In this document: positions 1-10,833 of the stretch, piece by piece | Layout of the letters: every line of letters starts with the position of its first letter | Numbering within the stretch: the first letter of the stretch is position 1 | Origin: Trachythela sp. YZ-2020 | Taxonomy: Eukaryota; Cnidaria; Anthozoa; Malacalcyonacea; Clavulariidae | Reading direction: 5' to 3' | DNA: 64,000 nt | NCBI GenBank assembly: GCA_016169945.1 | Contig: JADLSH010000393.1 | Location: 12,519,001 to 12,583,000 of the forward strand | The notes under the pieces: generated by a model | What the model was told of the DNA's origin: nothing | Databases searched by the model: none | What the model saw: only the letters and a program-made list of their open reading frames with translations | Translations under genes and position numbers: made by a program

Positions 1-1496
1 TGCTTTGAAACTTGAAAGGCCTCGGAGGAGATGATATATGTTGTCTACAGTTACAGCTTTGAAATTAGTGAATTCAGATTCAGATGTTTTAATGTATTGT
101 AGACTCCGAAATTACTTTCAGAGTTATTAATTTCACTTGCTAAAATTGGACCAATGTCTGAGAAGAATTTATTAAAGCCTTCAGCAATTTCCTCAGGACT
201 TTGTAAAGTTTCCTCACAAATATTTAACTCATTTACCTGAGTAGGTCTATTTTTACGGCCTAACAAAGAATTTATTGTTTTCCATGCCTCCTTTGGACAT
301 TGTTTTTGATTTGCAATCCTACTAGAATAGTATTCTGTTTTGGCATTTTTTAGTTCTATGTTTACTTTGTTTCTTGCTTTTTTAAAGTTTTGCCAGTCTG
401 ATTCAAGTTTTGTGATAATAGCCTTTCTTTTAAGCTTGTCTCTCTCATTTATTAACTTTTTAATATTTTTGTAATCCATGGAATTCTACTTGACTTTATT
501 TTTACATTGCAAAGGTGCATGTTTATTCAAAACTTCAAGAAATAATTGCTTCCAAATGTCCCACATGCTATCAGGATCATCAGCAAAAAGTAAATATATT
601 CCCATGGTTGATTTCCTAGATCTTTAAGAAATTTTCTTGTTGAAAATGTTTCATGTTTCTAATCTCAACAATGTTTCTTTGATGTTTCTTAGCCATGTTA
701 ATTTTCTAATTGCAAATATAAGACTGTGATCACTAATTCCTGTGTGAATTACCCCAGAATTACAGATATTTTCTGGTTTATTGGTAACAAAGTGATCAAG
801 AAGACTGGAAGTTGTCATAGTTACCCGAGTAGATTCTTCAATCAACTGCGATAGTTGATACATTTCATATATTGCTTTAAGTGACTTAGTTGCTTGATCC
901 GAATTTATCTTAAGTAGGTCACAATTTAGATCCCCAAGAATAACAACTTCTTTGTTTTCATCATCAATTGCTTGAATAAAGCTTTCAAGATGAGTAAAAA
1001 ATTCAGTTTCTGCACTAGGAGGTCTATACACAGAAATAACAAAAAATGGCTGACTGTGTGGTTTTATAATTTCAATGCATACAGCCTCTAGCTCAGGTGG
1101 TACTAGATCATTTCTGATATGGTAATTAATCGAGCTACGTAGGTAAATACAAACACCACCCCCTCTTCTTGATCTGTCTCTTCTAACAATATCATAGCCA
1201 TCAATGTGAACCATGCTATCAGTAATTGTTGAATCAAGCCTGGTTTCATTAAATGCTATAACATCAAGTTTTTTGTTTGACATTGAAAAGTTGATTTCAT
1301 CAAAATGCTTTGGTAGGCTAACAATATTCAAAAAGGCCATTTTAAAACCTCTTTGATTGGGAATAGAACTCAAATCTTTGCAAAAATCGCTACTCGCAAC
1401 TGTACGATTACTACTTACTTTCGTGTCATACGAGCTACATACATTAGGTGTTTCGACCATTCCTCCTTTTGATTGGAGGGGGTCGGACGTAACCAT
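1..1496 (-). pseudogene. Non-LTR retrotransposon ORF2 (endonuclease and start of RT linker), cut by window edge
   Basis: This is the 5' part of a CR1/L2-type ORF2, which supplies the endonuclease and reverse transcriptase for target-primed reverse transcription. An apurinic-like endonuclease domain reads from about 1340 to 690 on the minus strand. Visible motifs are FNETRLD, the YRPP motif, ILGDLNCD and the terminal SDHSLI. A second open piece (479 to 51) matches the basic linker that precedes the RT domain (KEAWKTINSLLG, then AEGFNKFFSDIG). The RT itself lies beyond the left edge. The endonuclease and linker are in different frames and are separated by stops around 480-650, so this copy is probably dead. 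ORF1 of the same element lies immediately upstream at 1606-2977. The exact clade is inferred from ORF1 architecture. Confidence 0.85.
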
Positions 1497-1605
1497 AAAA
1501 AATGCTCATTGTGAGCAGCATTGAGTCGAATTGAACTCAAATAATTACAAAAGGCTTTACCTAACACACTATCTCCATTTCTGTTTAGATGTAAGTTTGC
1601 GCCAT

Positions 1606-2977
1606 TTAATAGGATTTGTCAATGTTGTCATTGTCAATGAATGTTAGTTTTTCTTTCTTACTTAAGTTTTTCAAATACTCATTGAAAGTAGTGATTCGAC
1701 TAGGGGGTACCTGGTTATCATACCTTTTCGTTACTCCTGACACAGCAACATTCTTTGCATGGTTTTGGACTTCTTTCACAAGACTTTCCATTTTGAGGCA
1801 ACAACTTCCGGTTCATCATGAGCCAAATCGTTTGTTCCCACATGTAATATGATGGTATCATAATTTGAATTTCCATCAGCTCCACACCATTCTTCTTTGA
1901 ACTTTTTATGCACTTGCTTTATTGTTGCTCCACGATATGAGCGACAGTGACTGGCACCTCTAGTAGCCCTTGAGATTTTTGTTTTCAATGTTTTTTATCA
2001 TTGAATCACCTAATACCAAAACCTTACCAGTTTTGGGTTTCTTGGTGGCATCGATATTAGGTTTGGTTTTTGAGGTTTGCTTTGCTTGGCAACCTTCGTA
2101 GCTTGTTTTCTTATTTGACCGATAGGTTTCGATTTGTTCACTGAAGTCGGAATTGGTGGGCGGCGTTTCAGTGATGCTTTCGGGAGTTTCTTCTACTTGT
2201 AGACCTTCATATTGGTTTGATGTTTTCGGGGGTAATACTGTATTACTATATGCTTTCAGGTTGTTGGAGGTACTCTTCGTCTCGACAGTAACCCATTCGT
2301 GCTGCTTGATTTCAAGGAGTTGCTTCATAAGATGATTGTCCTCGGTTAACTGGTGAATAGTGTTTTGTTGCTTCACAAGTTCATCGACCATTTTGTTATT
2401 TTTAAGTTTTAATGACTCAATGGTAGCATCGAATTCAGAAGCTCTATTCAATGAGTTTTCCTCGTCGTGTTTTAGTCTTTCCTCTAGTTGATGAAGACGA
2501 GTTACAACCATCTCAAACTTGTCTTGAATCGTGGTTTGGTCGATTTCTAGCTCATCAAACGTTGGCGAAGGAAGGGGCAATAATATGGCAGCGTCCACGT
2601 GCTTCGTGTTGTTGTCGCTTGTCTCGGTTTTCGTTGTGGGCATATTTCAAGAAGAGATTCCTTAGTTCGTCTTTTTCGTCTTTCATTATCGATATTTTCT
2701 TTGTCTTTGGTCCATGCCACTTGAAGACCAATTCCTCGTTGAAATTGGAATGAATTTTCACGTCGCCACCGGGTGATTTAACCTTCGTCAAATGCAAAAC
2801 TGTGTTGGCGAAGTGCTTTAATTCGCTTGTATTCCCTTGCCATAAAAGCTGCGAGCCACGAAGTACAAGCAGATTATTTTTGAAAGTCGAACTATCAACT
2901 TGATCGCTTCGATGTAGAGAATTTGAGTTCGAATTTATCGAACATGCGGAGTTCAAAATTTCCTGACTAGCCGCCAT
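1606..2977 (-). pseudogene. Non-LTR retrotransposon ORF1 with coiled coil and SGNH/esterase-like domain
   Basis: This is the first ORF of the 0-3 kb retroelement. It starts at 2977 (MAASQEILN). The first 140 codons are followed by a frame change near 2600 into a heptad-rich segment (about 2560-2320, LHQLEERL and LKLKNNKMVDEL). The C-terminal part looks like the SGNH hydrolase domain carried by CR1/L2-clade ORF1 proteins: block I VLVLGDSMIKNI near 2000 and block III ILHVGTNDL near 1835. At least two frameshifts (near 2600 and 1975) separate the pieces, and a further piece runs to 1606. In this clade the esterase domain is thought to aid RNP or membrane association; that role is not established here. 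Same strand as the ORF2 downstream. Confidence 0.75.
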
Positions 2978-3296
2978 TAGGCTGTGGTGAGGTGGTCTGA
3001 AATTTCGCGCGAAATATCTCGAGAAGTACGTTGCGAGACAACTCCAACTTTGTATCAGTAGGATCAGCGAGAAATTAGGAACAATTTGGAATGTAGTTTA
3101 TCCGAAACTTATAATTTAAAGGCGAGAAAATGTTAAAAACCCAGAGAGTCGAAGAGTGATGCAGCCGCGGTGTAAAACATGACGTTTTTTTGTGACGTTT
3201 TTTTGTTATCCTTATGTGACATAGGATATGCTTATAGAGTAATAGGCAGTCACAGATTAAGCGTGGTGTAAAATGTAATCTTTTACATAAACAAAT
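2978..3296. other. Short intergenic stretch between retroelement 5' end and Rep remnant
   Basis: No gene is seen. It probably holds the 5' UTR of the minus-strand retroelement, and upstream sequence of the plus-strand Rep remnant. A short motif GGTGTAAAA occurs twice (about 3170 and 3264) ahead of the Rep start, as direct repeats. Confidence 0.4.
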
Positions 3297-4565
3297 ATGG
3301 CTGCGTTAAGTTCGGTAGACAGTCTCCGTAGTTCAGCAGTAAGAAGCGTTTACCTACTAACTTATAGTCAAGCGGACTTGGACAAATTTCCAAACCGTGG
3401 TGATTTTGCGAAAGCGGTCGTTAATTCGTTTGAAAGTGGTTCTGCCAAAGTTAAACATTGGTGTTGCAGCCGAGAAAGCCATGCGGATGGCGTTAAACAC
3501 TACCATCTTGCATTAAAGTTGCAAAAGTCACAACGATGGCTCCATTCCAAAAGATATCTCGAGGAGAAGTTTGCCATCGAGGTGAATTACTCAAGTGTAC
3601 ACTATAACTATTATAGTGCTTGGCGGTATGTCACCAAAGAAGACAACAGTTATGAAGAGAGTGAGACGCACCCAGACCTTCGCAGCCATAACGAGCCGAA
3701 AACCACAAGGGCAAGTGTGACCATGCAGGACGCAAACTGCCAAAATACGCAACCAAACCGAGCAGGGCGGACGAAAAAAGCGATGTAAGAAAGAAAAGAA
3801 GAAGCGCTTGACGGCATTTGACGTGTCTGAAGTTATTCTAAAAATAAACATAACGACAGTGACGGAGCTACACGCATATGCTCACGAACAAAGAGAGGAA
3901 GGCAAAATAGACCTGGTGCAGTATATTTTGAGTAAACCGCCGAAAGCAATTCAAGACTTGCTAGACACGACTTGGCGAATGAAAACAGCTACACAAGTAT
4001 TGGATAGGGCTAAGAAAAGCCGAACAGAATTACTTGTGGATGCGTCAAAGCAAACATGCGACGCTGAATGTAAGGGTGTATGGCTTCAATGTGCAAACGA
4101 CATACTGAACAAGAATGGCATTGACAAACAGAAATTTGCACAAGCGATTGTGGAATTAATAACGAAGGGACGCGGAAAACATCGAAATATAATGATCGTT
4201 GGTCCAGCAAACTGCGGTAAAACATTTATATTAAAACCATTGACGGAGATTTTTAAAACATTTCTTAATCCAGGGGAACGTTTGCCTGGGTTGGCGTAGA
4301 ATTTTGATTTTCGGTGGGGTGCTACAATGATACCATGGCATGATTTGCTATTGATGTTAGAGGGAGAAGTACAGTCGTTCATTTGCCTGCCCCAAAAACT
4401 CATTTCACTCGCGACATCGAGCTTGTGAAAGATACGCCGATATTCTGCACTAGTAAGAGGCCGTTAATATTTATTAAAAATGGCGTTCCGCAACATCAAC
4501 AACGGAATATTTCAGCCTGTCCTCGCTGCTTTACACAGCTATTATCAGAGAACACACAAGTGTAG
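3297..4565 (+). pseudogene. Endogenous HUH-Rep / SF3-helicase replication protein, broken
   Basis: This is a replication-initiator remnant of the kind used by small ssDNA replicons (CRESS or parvo-like), also found as repeats in invertebrate genomes. The N-terminal HUH endonuclease is readable: motif 1 YLLTYSQAD (about residue 20), the metal-binding HYHLALKL (about residue 64, here HxH) and the catalytic-tyrosine region YYSAWRYVTKED (about residues 103-114). A frameshift in an A-run near 3770 separates it from the helicase half. That half starts at about 3800 and has a Walker A loop GPANCGKT (about 4203-4226). A stop at 4297-4299 breaks the helicase. Past it, recognisable motif sequence (IPWHDLLLML, about 4330-4360) and then, in another frame, THFTRDIELVKDTPIFCTSK (from about 4395) show further damage. 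No capsid gene or stem-loop origin was identified. A viral rather than transposon origin is inference. Confidence 0.8.
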
Positions 4566-4833
4566 ATTGAGATCATATTTCATTACGTAATGAAGGCTAT
4601 GCAAGTTGTCGCTTCGCACGGTCTACAGTCCAATTTGAGTGCTCTTTTCGTGTTTTTAACACTCACGAAATGCATAAAAGATACTTAATTCTACATCAGT
4701 GTGTTAATCTTATCAAATTCTAACAGTTAAGGCAAAAATCGGCCCAAATAAAGGCGTTTATTTTTTATCTATGAAAATAAAGCAATCTGATTGGCTAGCG
4801 AGCGTTTCAGAGCGGTCCGGATTTTTGCATCCG

Positions 4834-4886
4834 GCCCGCTCTAAAACCCATCCGGCCCGCTCTGAAACTCATCCGGCCCGCTCTGG
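4834..4886. repeat. Short tandem repeat, about 22-bp unit
   Basis: About two and a half copies of a unit reading CATCCGGCCCGCTCTRAAAC are seen. A degenerate related string (CCGGCCCGCTC) recurs near 29435. Probably a fragment of a dispersed repeat. Confidence 0.6.
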
Positions 4887-5747
4887 ATTACGCGACAAAA
4901 CACAGGAGTGAAACAATTTTTAGATTAAAAAATCTACCCAAAAAGTTCAAAAAGCTAGCCTAACGATAGTTAGGGTACAAAAATGAATTGCATCAACTCT
5001 AAAGGCTTCATATACTAAGCACGATGCGCCGAGAAAACTAATACATTTGTTTTAAATGCTCATGTATTGCAGTATTTGTCCACATTAAAGTTAAAAAAAA
5101 TACAGTTTAAACAGATATCATAGAAGAAAAAACTTTTCTCCATACATAAAACGTATAAAAACATGGACCAACTGTAGTGAAAACATGATTTTTCTGCCCA
5201 TTTGTTCAAGTACTTTTCGTATACATATTGTAAACAAAAAAAATTAAAGCCTTGGCCCTTGGCAAACAAAGTTGAGGCTATATGTTTTTTATCGTGAAAC
5301 GACCAGAAAAAAATTACAGCATACCTTGTTCATTGTCCAGTTTTAGTAGAAAGCGTTGATCGAAGTCAAAACACACGCATTCACTGCATGATTCACTTTA
5401 TAAGTTTTTTATGGGCAAAGCAAGTAAACACGAAGATATCCTTGTCGAAGCAACACTGAACACCAGAAAACCAGGCGAAAACCTTTCATTCCTATGCTTT
5501 TCTGCTGCCATATTTAAAAAAATATCGTGTACATTTTTACAGAAACTGTTTTTTTGTGAGTTTCTTGCCAGTTTTCTTGAGTTTTCGTGTTTTCTTTCAA
5601 GTTTCAACGTTCAAATTTTGTCAGCCTCGCTTTGATTTCACAATTGCACTGCACTGATCTCAAATTATTTCGCTAGTACACTGGAATTTTCAATTTTAAT
5701 AAATTCTTAAATTTTACATAATTTTATGATAAAAAATAAAAACGTTA

Positions 5748-5882
5748 TTTACCGGCAGCGTCGGTCCGGATGAGAAAAACTGTGCCCTCGGTCTTGAAAA
5801 CGTCCCTCGCCCTTCGGGCTCGGGCCGTTTTCAAGACCTCGGGCACAGTTTTTCTCATCCGGACCTCGCAATCGGTAAATAA
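5748..5882. repeat. Hairpin/MITE with inverted termini
   Basis: The left arm GTTATTTACCG ... CCGGATGAGAAAAACTGTGC is mirrored on the right as GCACAGTTTTTCTCATCCGG ... CGGTAAATAAC. The interior is also self-complementary (GTCTTGAAAACG against CGTTTTCAAGAC). No clear target duplication was identified. Looks like a small foldback MITE. Confidence 0.7.
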
Positions 5883-6488
5883 CATATATGTATTTTATTT
5901 CCCCACGGTCTACACAGAAAACGCGTTTTTCGGCTTGAATACTAATGAGATCTGGTTGTATTAGCCAACGCTATTTTTTATGTAGACCGTGGTAAAATGT
6001 TTAGTTTTTGGTCTTTCGCTTAGTAATTGCTTTAAGACATGGGTTTGAATGTTACCTACACTACAGATTGAAAATATTTTATCAATGTTATTGTCATGGA
6101 TGTTTTTTCCAGCCAAACATTTCCGTAGACCGTCGCACGCCACACGAAAATTGTCGCACCGGACACTACAGCAATACTATACTATAGCCAAATGATTGAT
6201 TTATGCGTTTTAGACAATATGACTTTAGCTATAGACGTTCAAATTTTTCTAACGATATATTACCTTATATTCATTGAAAACAATGAAGAGTTACTATAAA
6301 CTTTATTATTGAAAAAAAATACAGTTGGATTGATCACATTGCATGTAAAATTATATGCGCAATGCAAGTCCATGTAAATATTTACAATTATTACTTATAG
6401 ATAGTTGCTGTCGGATATACGTTAGTATGAATAAAGATCATTAAGGGTGATAGATATCTCATGAATCTTAGACAACTATTCATATTGT

Positions 6489-8539
6489 TTAATACTTGAT
6501 TCGCCTACCCTTTGAGGATAATATTGCCTCAACGCGTTTAGGCATGCTCTCAATAGTACGATCAAGAATGCTTACATCTAAATTGTCAGAACAACGCAAA
6601 ACTCTATTCTTAAGGTCGAGTGACACGTGCGATTTTTTTCTCGCGCCTGCAACGCAGCGAGTCAAATTTCATTGCGTTGCCGGCTCAAGCGAAGTGGTTA
6701 CACGAGCAACGATAGTTTAGCCGCGTCGTGCTTATAGACTTCTTAGACTTTGGACAGTCGGTTTCGATTATCTGAGATACTCATTGGTGGAACATTTAAT
6801 ATTTATATGTTGTTTGTATTGTGATCAAAATAATTATTTTGTTTTTGTGGATAACACCACAATCATTAATTTACAGAAGCTTTCTTATTTCTCGCATGTT
6901 TCCACTGATGATCCAGTCTCGCAGATCGAAAGCTTTGGTAAATAATTGTGTTGTTTTCCACAAATACAAAATTACAACAATACAATAATCTATTTGTATT
7001 ACAATATAAATACCATAAAAAGTTGAAAACACTAGTAAGGATAAATATGGGTAACAAGTAAAATAACATTTACCACATAAAATATATTATTCAAAAGCAC
7101 ACAGCAAATGAATGTATACGCGATATAGTTCTCAGAGTTAGTTCACACTCAATAGTTTTCAAAGTTCACAGTAAATAGTTCTTAGATATTAAATTAACAG
7201 TCTTTACAATGAGCTACTCGCCTTCTTTCACCATCCTCGCAGTAGTTTTTACAGCACACTGGCCATGCACAAGCGAATTTCATTGGCTGGCTTAAAATAA
7301 TCATTGCGTTTCCTGCTCAAACAATGCCTGTGTAATTTGATATTTTCAGCAATCGTTGCCGAAAGTTCAAACATTTCAACTTTCGGCAACGATTGCCGAA
7401 CGCATCGGGTTACAATTGCGTTGCTGCGCCAGATATGAGACACGTGCAATTTTATCACTCGCGCCGGCAACGCAATGAAATTTGACCCGTTGCGTTGCCG
7501 GCGCGAGAAAAAAATCGCACGTGTCACCCGACCTTTAAACTCTTCAAAACTTTCTTTCCTTATTTGTTTATCAATTGCTTCGTTTTCTAGACTCCTTTTA
7601 ATAATAATGAATTGCGTTCTCGATAGGGTTAAGATCGGGTGAGCGTGCTGGGATTTTATGAAATTCGTATTCGATTTCATTTAGGGTAGACATTGCCTTT
7701 TTACTCGTCTGAGATGGATCATTGTCCATTACAAAAATGCGCTTTCTATAAACTTTACGACCGACCTTCGCGAAGCATAAATTAAAATGGCTCTTAATAA
7801 AGTTATAGAAGAAATGTCCGTCCATTTTTTCATATTGTTCTTTAAGTATGACACCTTTCCCATGTGCTATTGCAACCACCAAATGAAGACGTCTCCCACC
7901 AGGTAAACTTTTGCTTCCCTTGGCTGTTAATGTTAGTCCTTCGCCTCTCGTTCTCCAAACTCTTGATTTCGGTTGAATGGCTGTCTTCAAGGGATCACAC
8001 TTGTGAATGAAAGACACCCCGTCAAGGTAAAACGCAACATGATTGGTAAAGAAATCTGGATTATCGCGTAAAGTATTTTTCATTTTTCGCGCGTACCCTT
8101 TTCGTGTTTTCAAATCCTTTTCATTCAGTAGACCTTTTTTTCTTGCCTGGCGCAATTTATAGCCATTCTTGTTTAAAAATCTTGATACAGTCCTTCTGCA
8201 ATACTAGGTGGTGTCAAGTCCACTTTCTGCTATCAAATCCTTTACAGAAAAGCTCGGCGATTTACGTCTTAGTTTATAAAATGTACGGAGCAGAATCCTC
8301 TCTGTCCTTTCAGTTAAAACCTTTGGGCGTCCTGCTTTTACTTTAACATATCCTGTATTCATTTTCCGATTGGAAACGTTGTAAGCCGTAGACTTTGAAA
8401 CACCGTACTTTCCAGCAAGATCTCTGTAACTTAAACTAACCAATTCTCTGGTTATGACAAGTAATGCGCGTTTTTCAGCTGATATTTCTCGCACCATTTC
8501 CGCGTGCGTGTCTATTCTGATTGTTACGATAAGTAACAA
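6489..8539 (-). pseudogene. Tc1/mariner DD34E transposase, interrupted by a MITE and frameshifts
   Basis: This encoded a cut-and-paste transposase. The N-terminal HTH region reads from 8539 (SYRDLAGKYGVSKSTAYNV), with a GRPKV hook-like motif after it. A frameshift/stop near 8205 leads into the catalytic domain: FYLDGVSF (first D, about 8035), VMDNDPSQTSKKAM (second D, about 7730) and PARSPDLNPIENA (last acidic residue, about 7640). A frame slip near 7615 is followed by EAIDKQIRKESFEEFK (to about 7540). Then a 922-bp insertion (6613-7534) interrupts the gene. Beyond it the reading resumes with a typical Tc1 C-terminus, LDRTIESMPKRVEA, ending GRRIKY and a stop at 6489-6491. No intact terminal inverted repeats were recognised. 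The copy is non-functional. Confidence 0.92.
6613..7534. mobile_element. Harbinger-like MITE (3-bp TTA target duplication) inside the Tc1 transposase
   Basis: The termini are inverted repeats reading AGGTCGRGTGACACGTGCGA, followed by an imperfect GC-rich continuation rich in GCAACGCA. They are flanked by TTA at 6610-6612 and 7535-7537. Removing the element and one TTA rejoins the host transposase reading frame, which supports these exact borders. A 3-bp TWA duplication is typical of PIF/Harbinger. No transposase is present. An inner hairpin (TTTCGGCAACGATTGC, about 7340-7395) lies near the right end. Confidence 0.8.
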
Positions 8540-8762
8540 TTCATTATTATAAAAGACGTCATAGTTTTATGTAATTCCACTTAAACAATTCTAAATAGCA
8601 TGTTATGAATTAAAATTAACCTTCTCCTGTACCAATATGTACATAACAGGGTGAAAAACGAGTTTAAATTTTCTCACTCATTTTCAGACAATCACAAGGC
8701 CAAAATCATGTGGACAATACACCTGATATGCACTCATAATGTATTTACAACTATAAATCATA

Positions 8763-8859
8763 TCCCCACTCCCCCAAATCAATGTTGATATCGTTTTCAT
8801 AGCTCAGGGTTTCAATCCAATGTACAGGAATGCAACATTGAGAAAGGGGGAGTGGGGAA
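8763..8859. repeat. Small inverted repeat
   Basis: CCCCACTCCCCCAAATCAATGTTG is imperfectly mirrored by CAACATTGAGAAAGGGGGAGTGGGG, giving a hairpin of roughly 100 bp. No coding content; possibly a small MITE. Confidence 0.55.
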
Positions 8860-8930
8860 AACAAAAATTACTATAAAATTTCTCGAAATATTACAAAAAT
8901 TGATAAATTTGAGCACTGTCCAAATGGTTT

Positions 8931-9170
8931 TTGGCCTGGATTGTATATCCCAGTGAGCTCAATACTATTTTTGCACCTACATCGCAATTTCACTCTCATA
9001 ATCTTAGAGGTAGTACCCACAATATTTTCACTCCCAGACCCAGTGCGGAGGCCGGTAAAAGAAGCTTCAGCTACCGTGGAGCTATTATATGGAACGATCT
9101 TCCAGACGAAATGCGAAGTCTGGCTTCAATACAGTCCTTTAAAAATTCACTTTTTAGCTTTCAAATTTAA
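8931..9170 (+). pseudogene. 3'-terminal fragment of a non-LTR retrotransposon RT ORF
   Basis: This is a truncated C-terminus of an RT ORF. It contains the signature stretch SHNLRGSTHNIFTPRPSAE, then SYRGAIIWNDLPDEMRSL and a closing FKNSL, which end many CR1/L2-like RT proteins. It is followed by a duplicated 3' tail motif (GAAAAATAGTTGTAAATC at about 9180 and 9220). The upstream RT core is missing, as expected for 5' truncation during target-primed insertion. Confidence 0.75.
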
Positions 9171-9393
9171 TATTAAGACTGAAAAATAGTTGTAAATCTT
9201 ATAGGTTTCATCTATAAGATGAAAAATAGTTGTAAATCATCAGGTTAACACATGATTGCCTTGACCAGCCATGAAACTTTAAGTAGTTAACAAATGTTTG
9301 TATAATTTTGATTTATTAAATATTTTAAATTTGCTCTGCTCCAATGTATTGAGCACTTTTCGTATTATACGCAACAAAGCAAACAATTAAATT

Positions 9394-9418
9394 ATATATA
9401 TATATATATATATATATA
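9394..9418. repeat. (TA)n microsatellite
   Basis: Uninterrupted alternating TA dinucleotides of about 24 bp. Confidence 0.95.
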
Positions 9419-9477
9419 GGAGAGAATGTTCTCGAGTGATGTATTTCATAATTTCCAGACCGCAGTAAGCAGAAAAT

Positions 9478-9590
9478 TCTGTCCGCCGCGGCTGGGTTTC
9501 GAACCCGCGACCTTCGAATTACTAGATCGACGCTCTCTAGAGCTCTCTAGAGCGTCGATCTAGTAATTCGAAGGTTACCGTTCGTTTTCT
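9478..9590. repeat. tRNA-like SINE fragment in a hairpin
   Basis: On the minus strand the segment carries a Pol III B-box-like T-arm, GGTTCGAAACC, next to a tRNA-like 3' half (about 9490-9545). The adjacent sequence to about 9575 is an inverted copy centred on AGAGCTCTCTAGAGCTCTCT. Probably a rearranged tRNA-derived SINE and not a functional tRNA: no complete cloverleaf was found. Confidence 0.55.
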
Positions 9591-10225
9591 GATAAGTCGT
9601 CTCTATACTGAAAACAAGACGCTCTATTGAGCGTTTAGTCGCTGGGGTAATGATATAGGCTTTTTCGTAATTAACACATTTTGACAGTGCATGCTACAGC
9701 TATAGGCATTCGGCAAATGCGATTGATTGTAGTGTGTGATTGTAACATACTTGGCTTACATGACTTACATTCTTACACGAGCTTGACAGAAGCCACAAGC
9801 ACGCAAATGCATTTGCGATTATCGTCGATTAATTATGATATATGAAAAACAGGTTTATGTACTATTGTCTCTAATTATATACATGATGAAAACCCAAAAT
9901 ATAGTTGTTCACAGTAAACAAAACAGAATAAAAAACAACAATGATTACTGTATTAATGTCTGTTGGACAAAATATCTGATAAGTTTATCTTGGTAAAATT
10001 GTCGATAATCCTTCATGGCAAAAATCACAATTTCTCTGATGAGTTAATATATTTGATACTGTATCTAGTATGTTCCCAGAATAATGCTATTAGCTGGAAC
10101 CGTAGCCGTGCAGGCTACTGGAACAGTTGACGTGAGCTCTGAAAAAGGCCAAGACAACTACTACTGTTTGTTGAGGAATTGCCCATTTGTCCGCATAGCC
10201 CGACTCTAACCCTTACATCAAATCT

Positions 10226-10282
10226 ACCCCGAACCTAACCCAAACGTAACCCTAATCCTAACCCTAACCCTAACCAACCTAA
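10226..10282. repeat. Short interstitial telomere-like repeats
   Basis: A run of AACCCTAA-type units (TTAGGG on the other strand), about three exact copies with degenerate neighbours. TTAGGG is the usual animal telomere repeat. Confidence 0.75.
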
Positions 10283-10361
10283 TAAATGTTTACAAATTAC
10301 AAATAGAAAAAAATTGGGAAAAAAAATTGCGGAATAAAAATCGTGAATGAAAAGAAAAGAA

Positions 10362-10436
10362 CGAGGAATCGAACCCAAGAGCACGTGCGTACTTGGCAGA
10401 GAGCGTACCGCTAGACCATTGAGAACCGTCGGAAAT
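10362..10436 (-). repeat. tRNA-derived sequence (pseudo-tRNA or SINE head)
   Basis: The minus strand shows an A-box-like TGGTCTAGCGGTA followed at tRNA spacing by a B-box-like GGGTTCGATTCC. The T-stem and acceptor pairing are poor, so a functional tRNA is unlikely. Confidence 0.5.
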
Positions 10437-10649
10437 CTTACGACAATAAATTGTATTTTAATAGAGTTTGCTTCTATAAGGAGGAATTACTTAATATATA
10501 GTGTAAATGTGCAATTCCTTTATTTAGCCGCAAATATTAGGATCATTGACTCCGTTCGAAATCGCTCAGCATCTTTAGTGTAGGCCTCACAACGAATATG
10601 CATAGGTTCATGCGAGGTGAGCGTGTTTTCAAATAAAACATGTACTTAC

Positions 10650-10833
10650 CGTAGACATCTTCGCGCTGAAGGTACTTTTTTCTTTCACGTAAAGATAATT
10701 TAGAAATTACGACGTGAGTAAACCTGAGAACGTTTGCTACATTTTCAATGTAGATTCCCTGAATGAAACTAACACCATTGGAATCCTTACAAAATAAGCT
10801 TTTTAACAGTGGGTTATGTTGCCGACTAAACAT
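10650..10833 (-). CDS. Candidate exon of unknown gene
   Basis: I do not recognise this protein. An open stretch starting with an ATG at 10833 (MFSRQHNPLLKSL) continues for 61 codons and then meets a strong donor GTAAGT at 10644-10649. The residue mix is not low-complexity and includes a basic stretch (LSLRERKKYLQRED). No partner exon was found, and no domain was identified. It may belong to the decayed minus-strand gene at 14.2-14.9 kb, or may be chance. Confidence 0.25.

Larger units (their letters stand above)
4566..6488. other. No convincing gene; repeats only
   Basis: Open frames here are short, low-complexity and lack recognisable domains. The stretch contains a 22-bp tandem repeat (about 4834-4886) and a hairpin element (about 5748-5882). 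Copies of a short motif CACGGTCTACA and its complement occur at about 4618, 5905, 5980 and 6125; these may be parts of an older repeat. Confidence 0.5.

Noticed and set aside
5398..5635. Overlapping plus and minus frames of about 70 codons
   Set aside because: Low-complexity, overlapping each other, no recognisable motif or splice sites.
10362..10436. Functional tRNA gene on the minus strand
   Set aside because: A- and B-box-like motifs are present, but T-stem and acceptor pairing fail.
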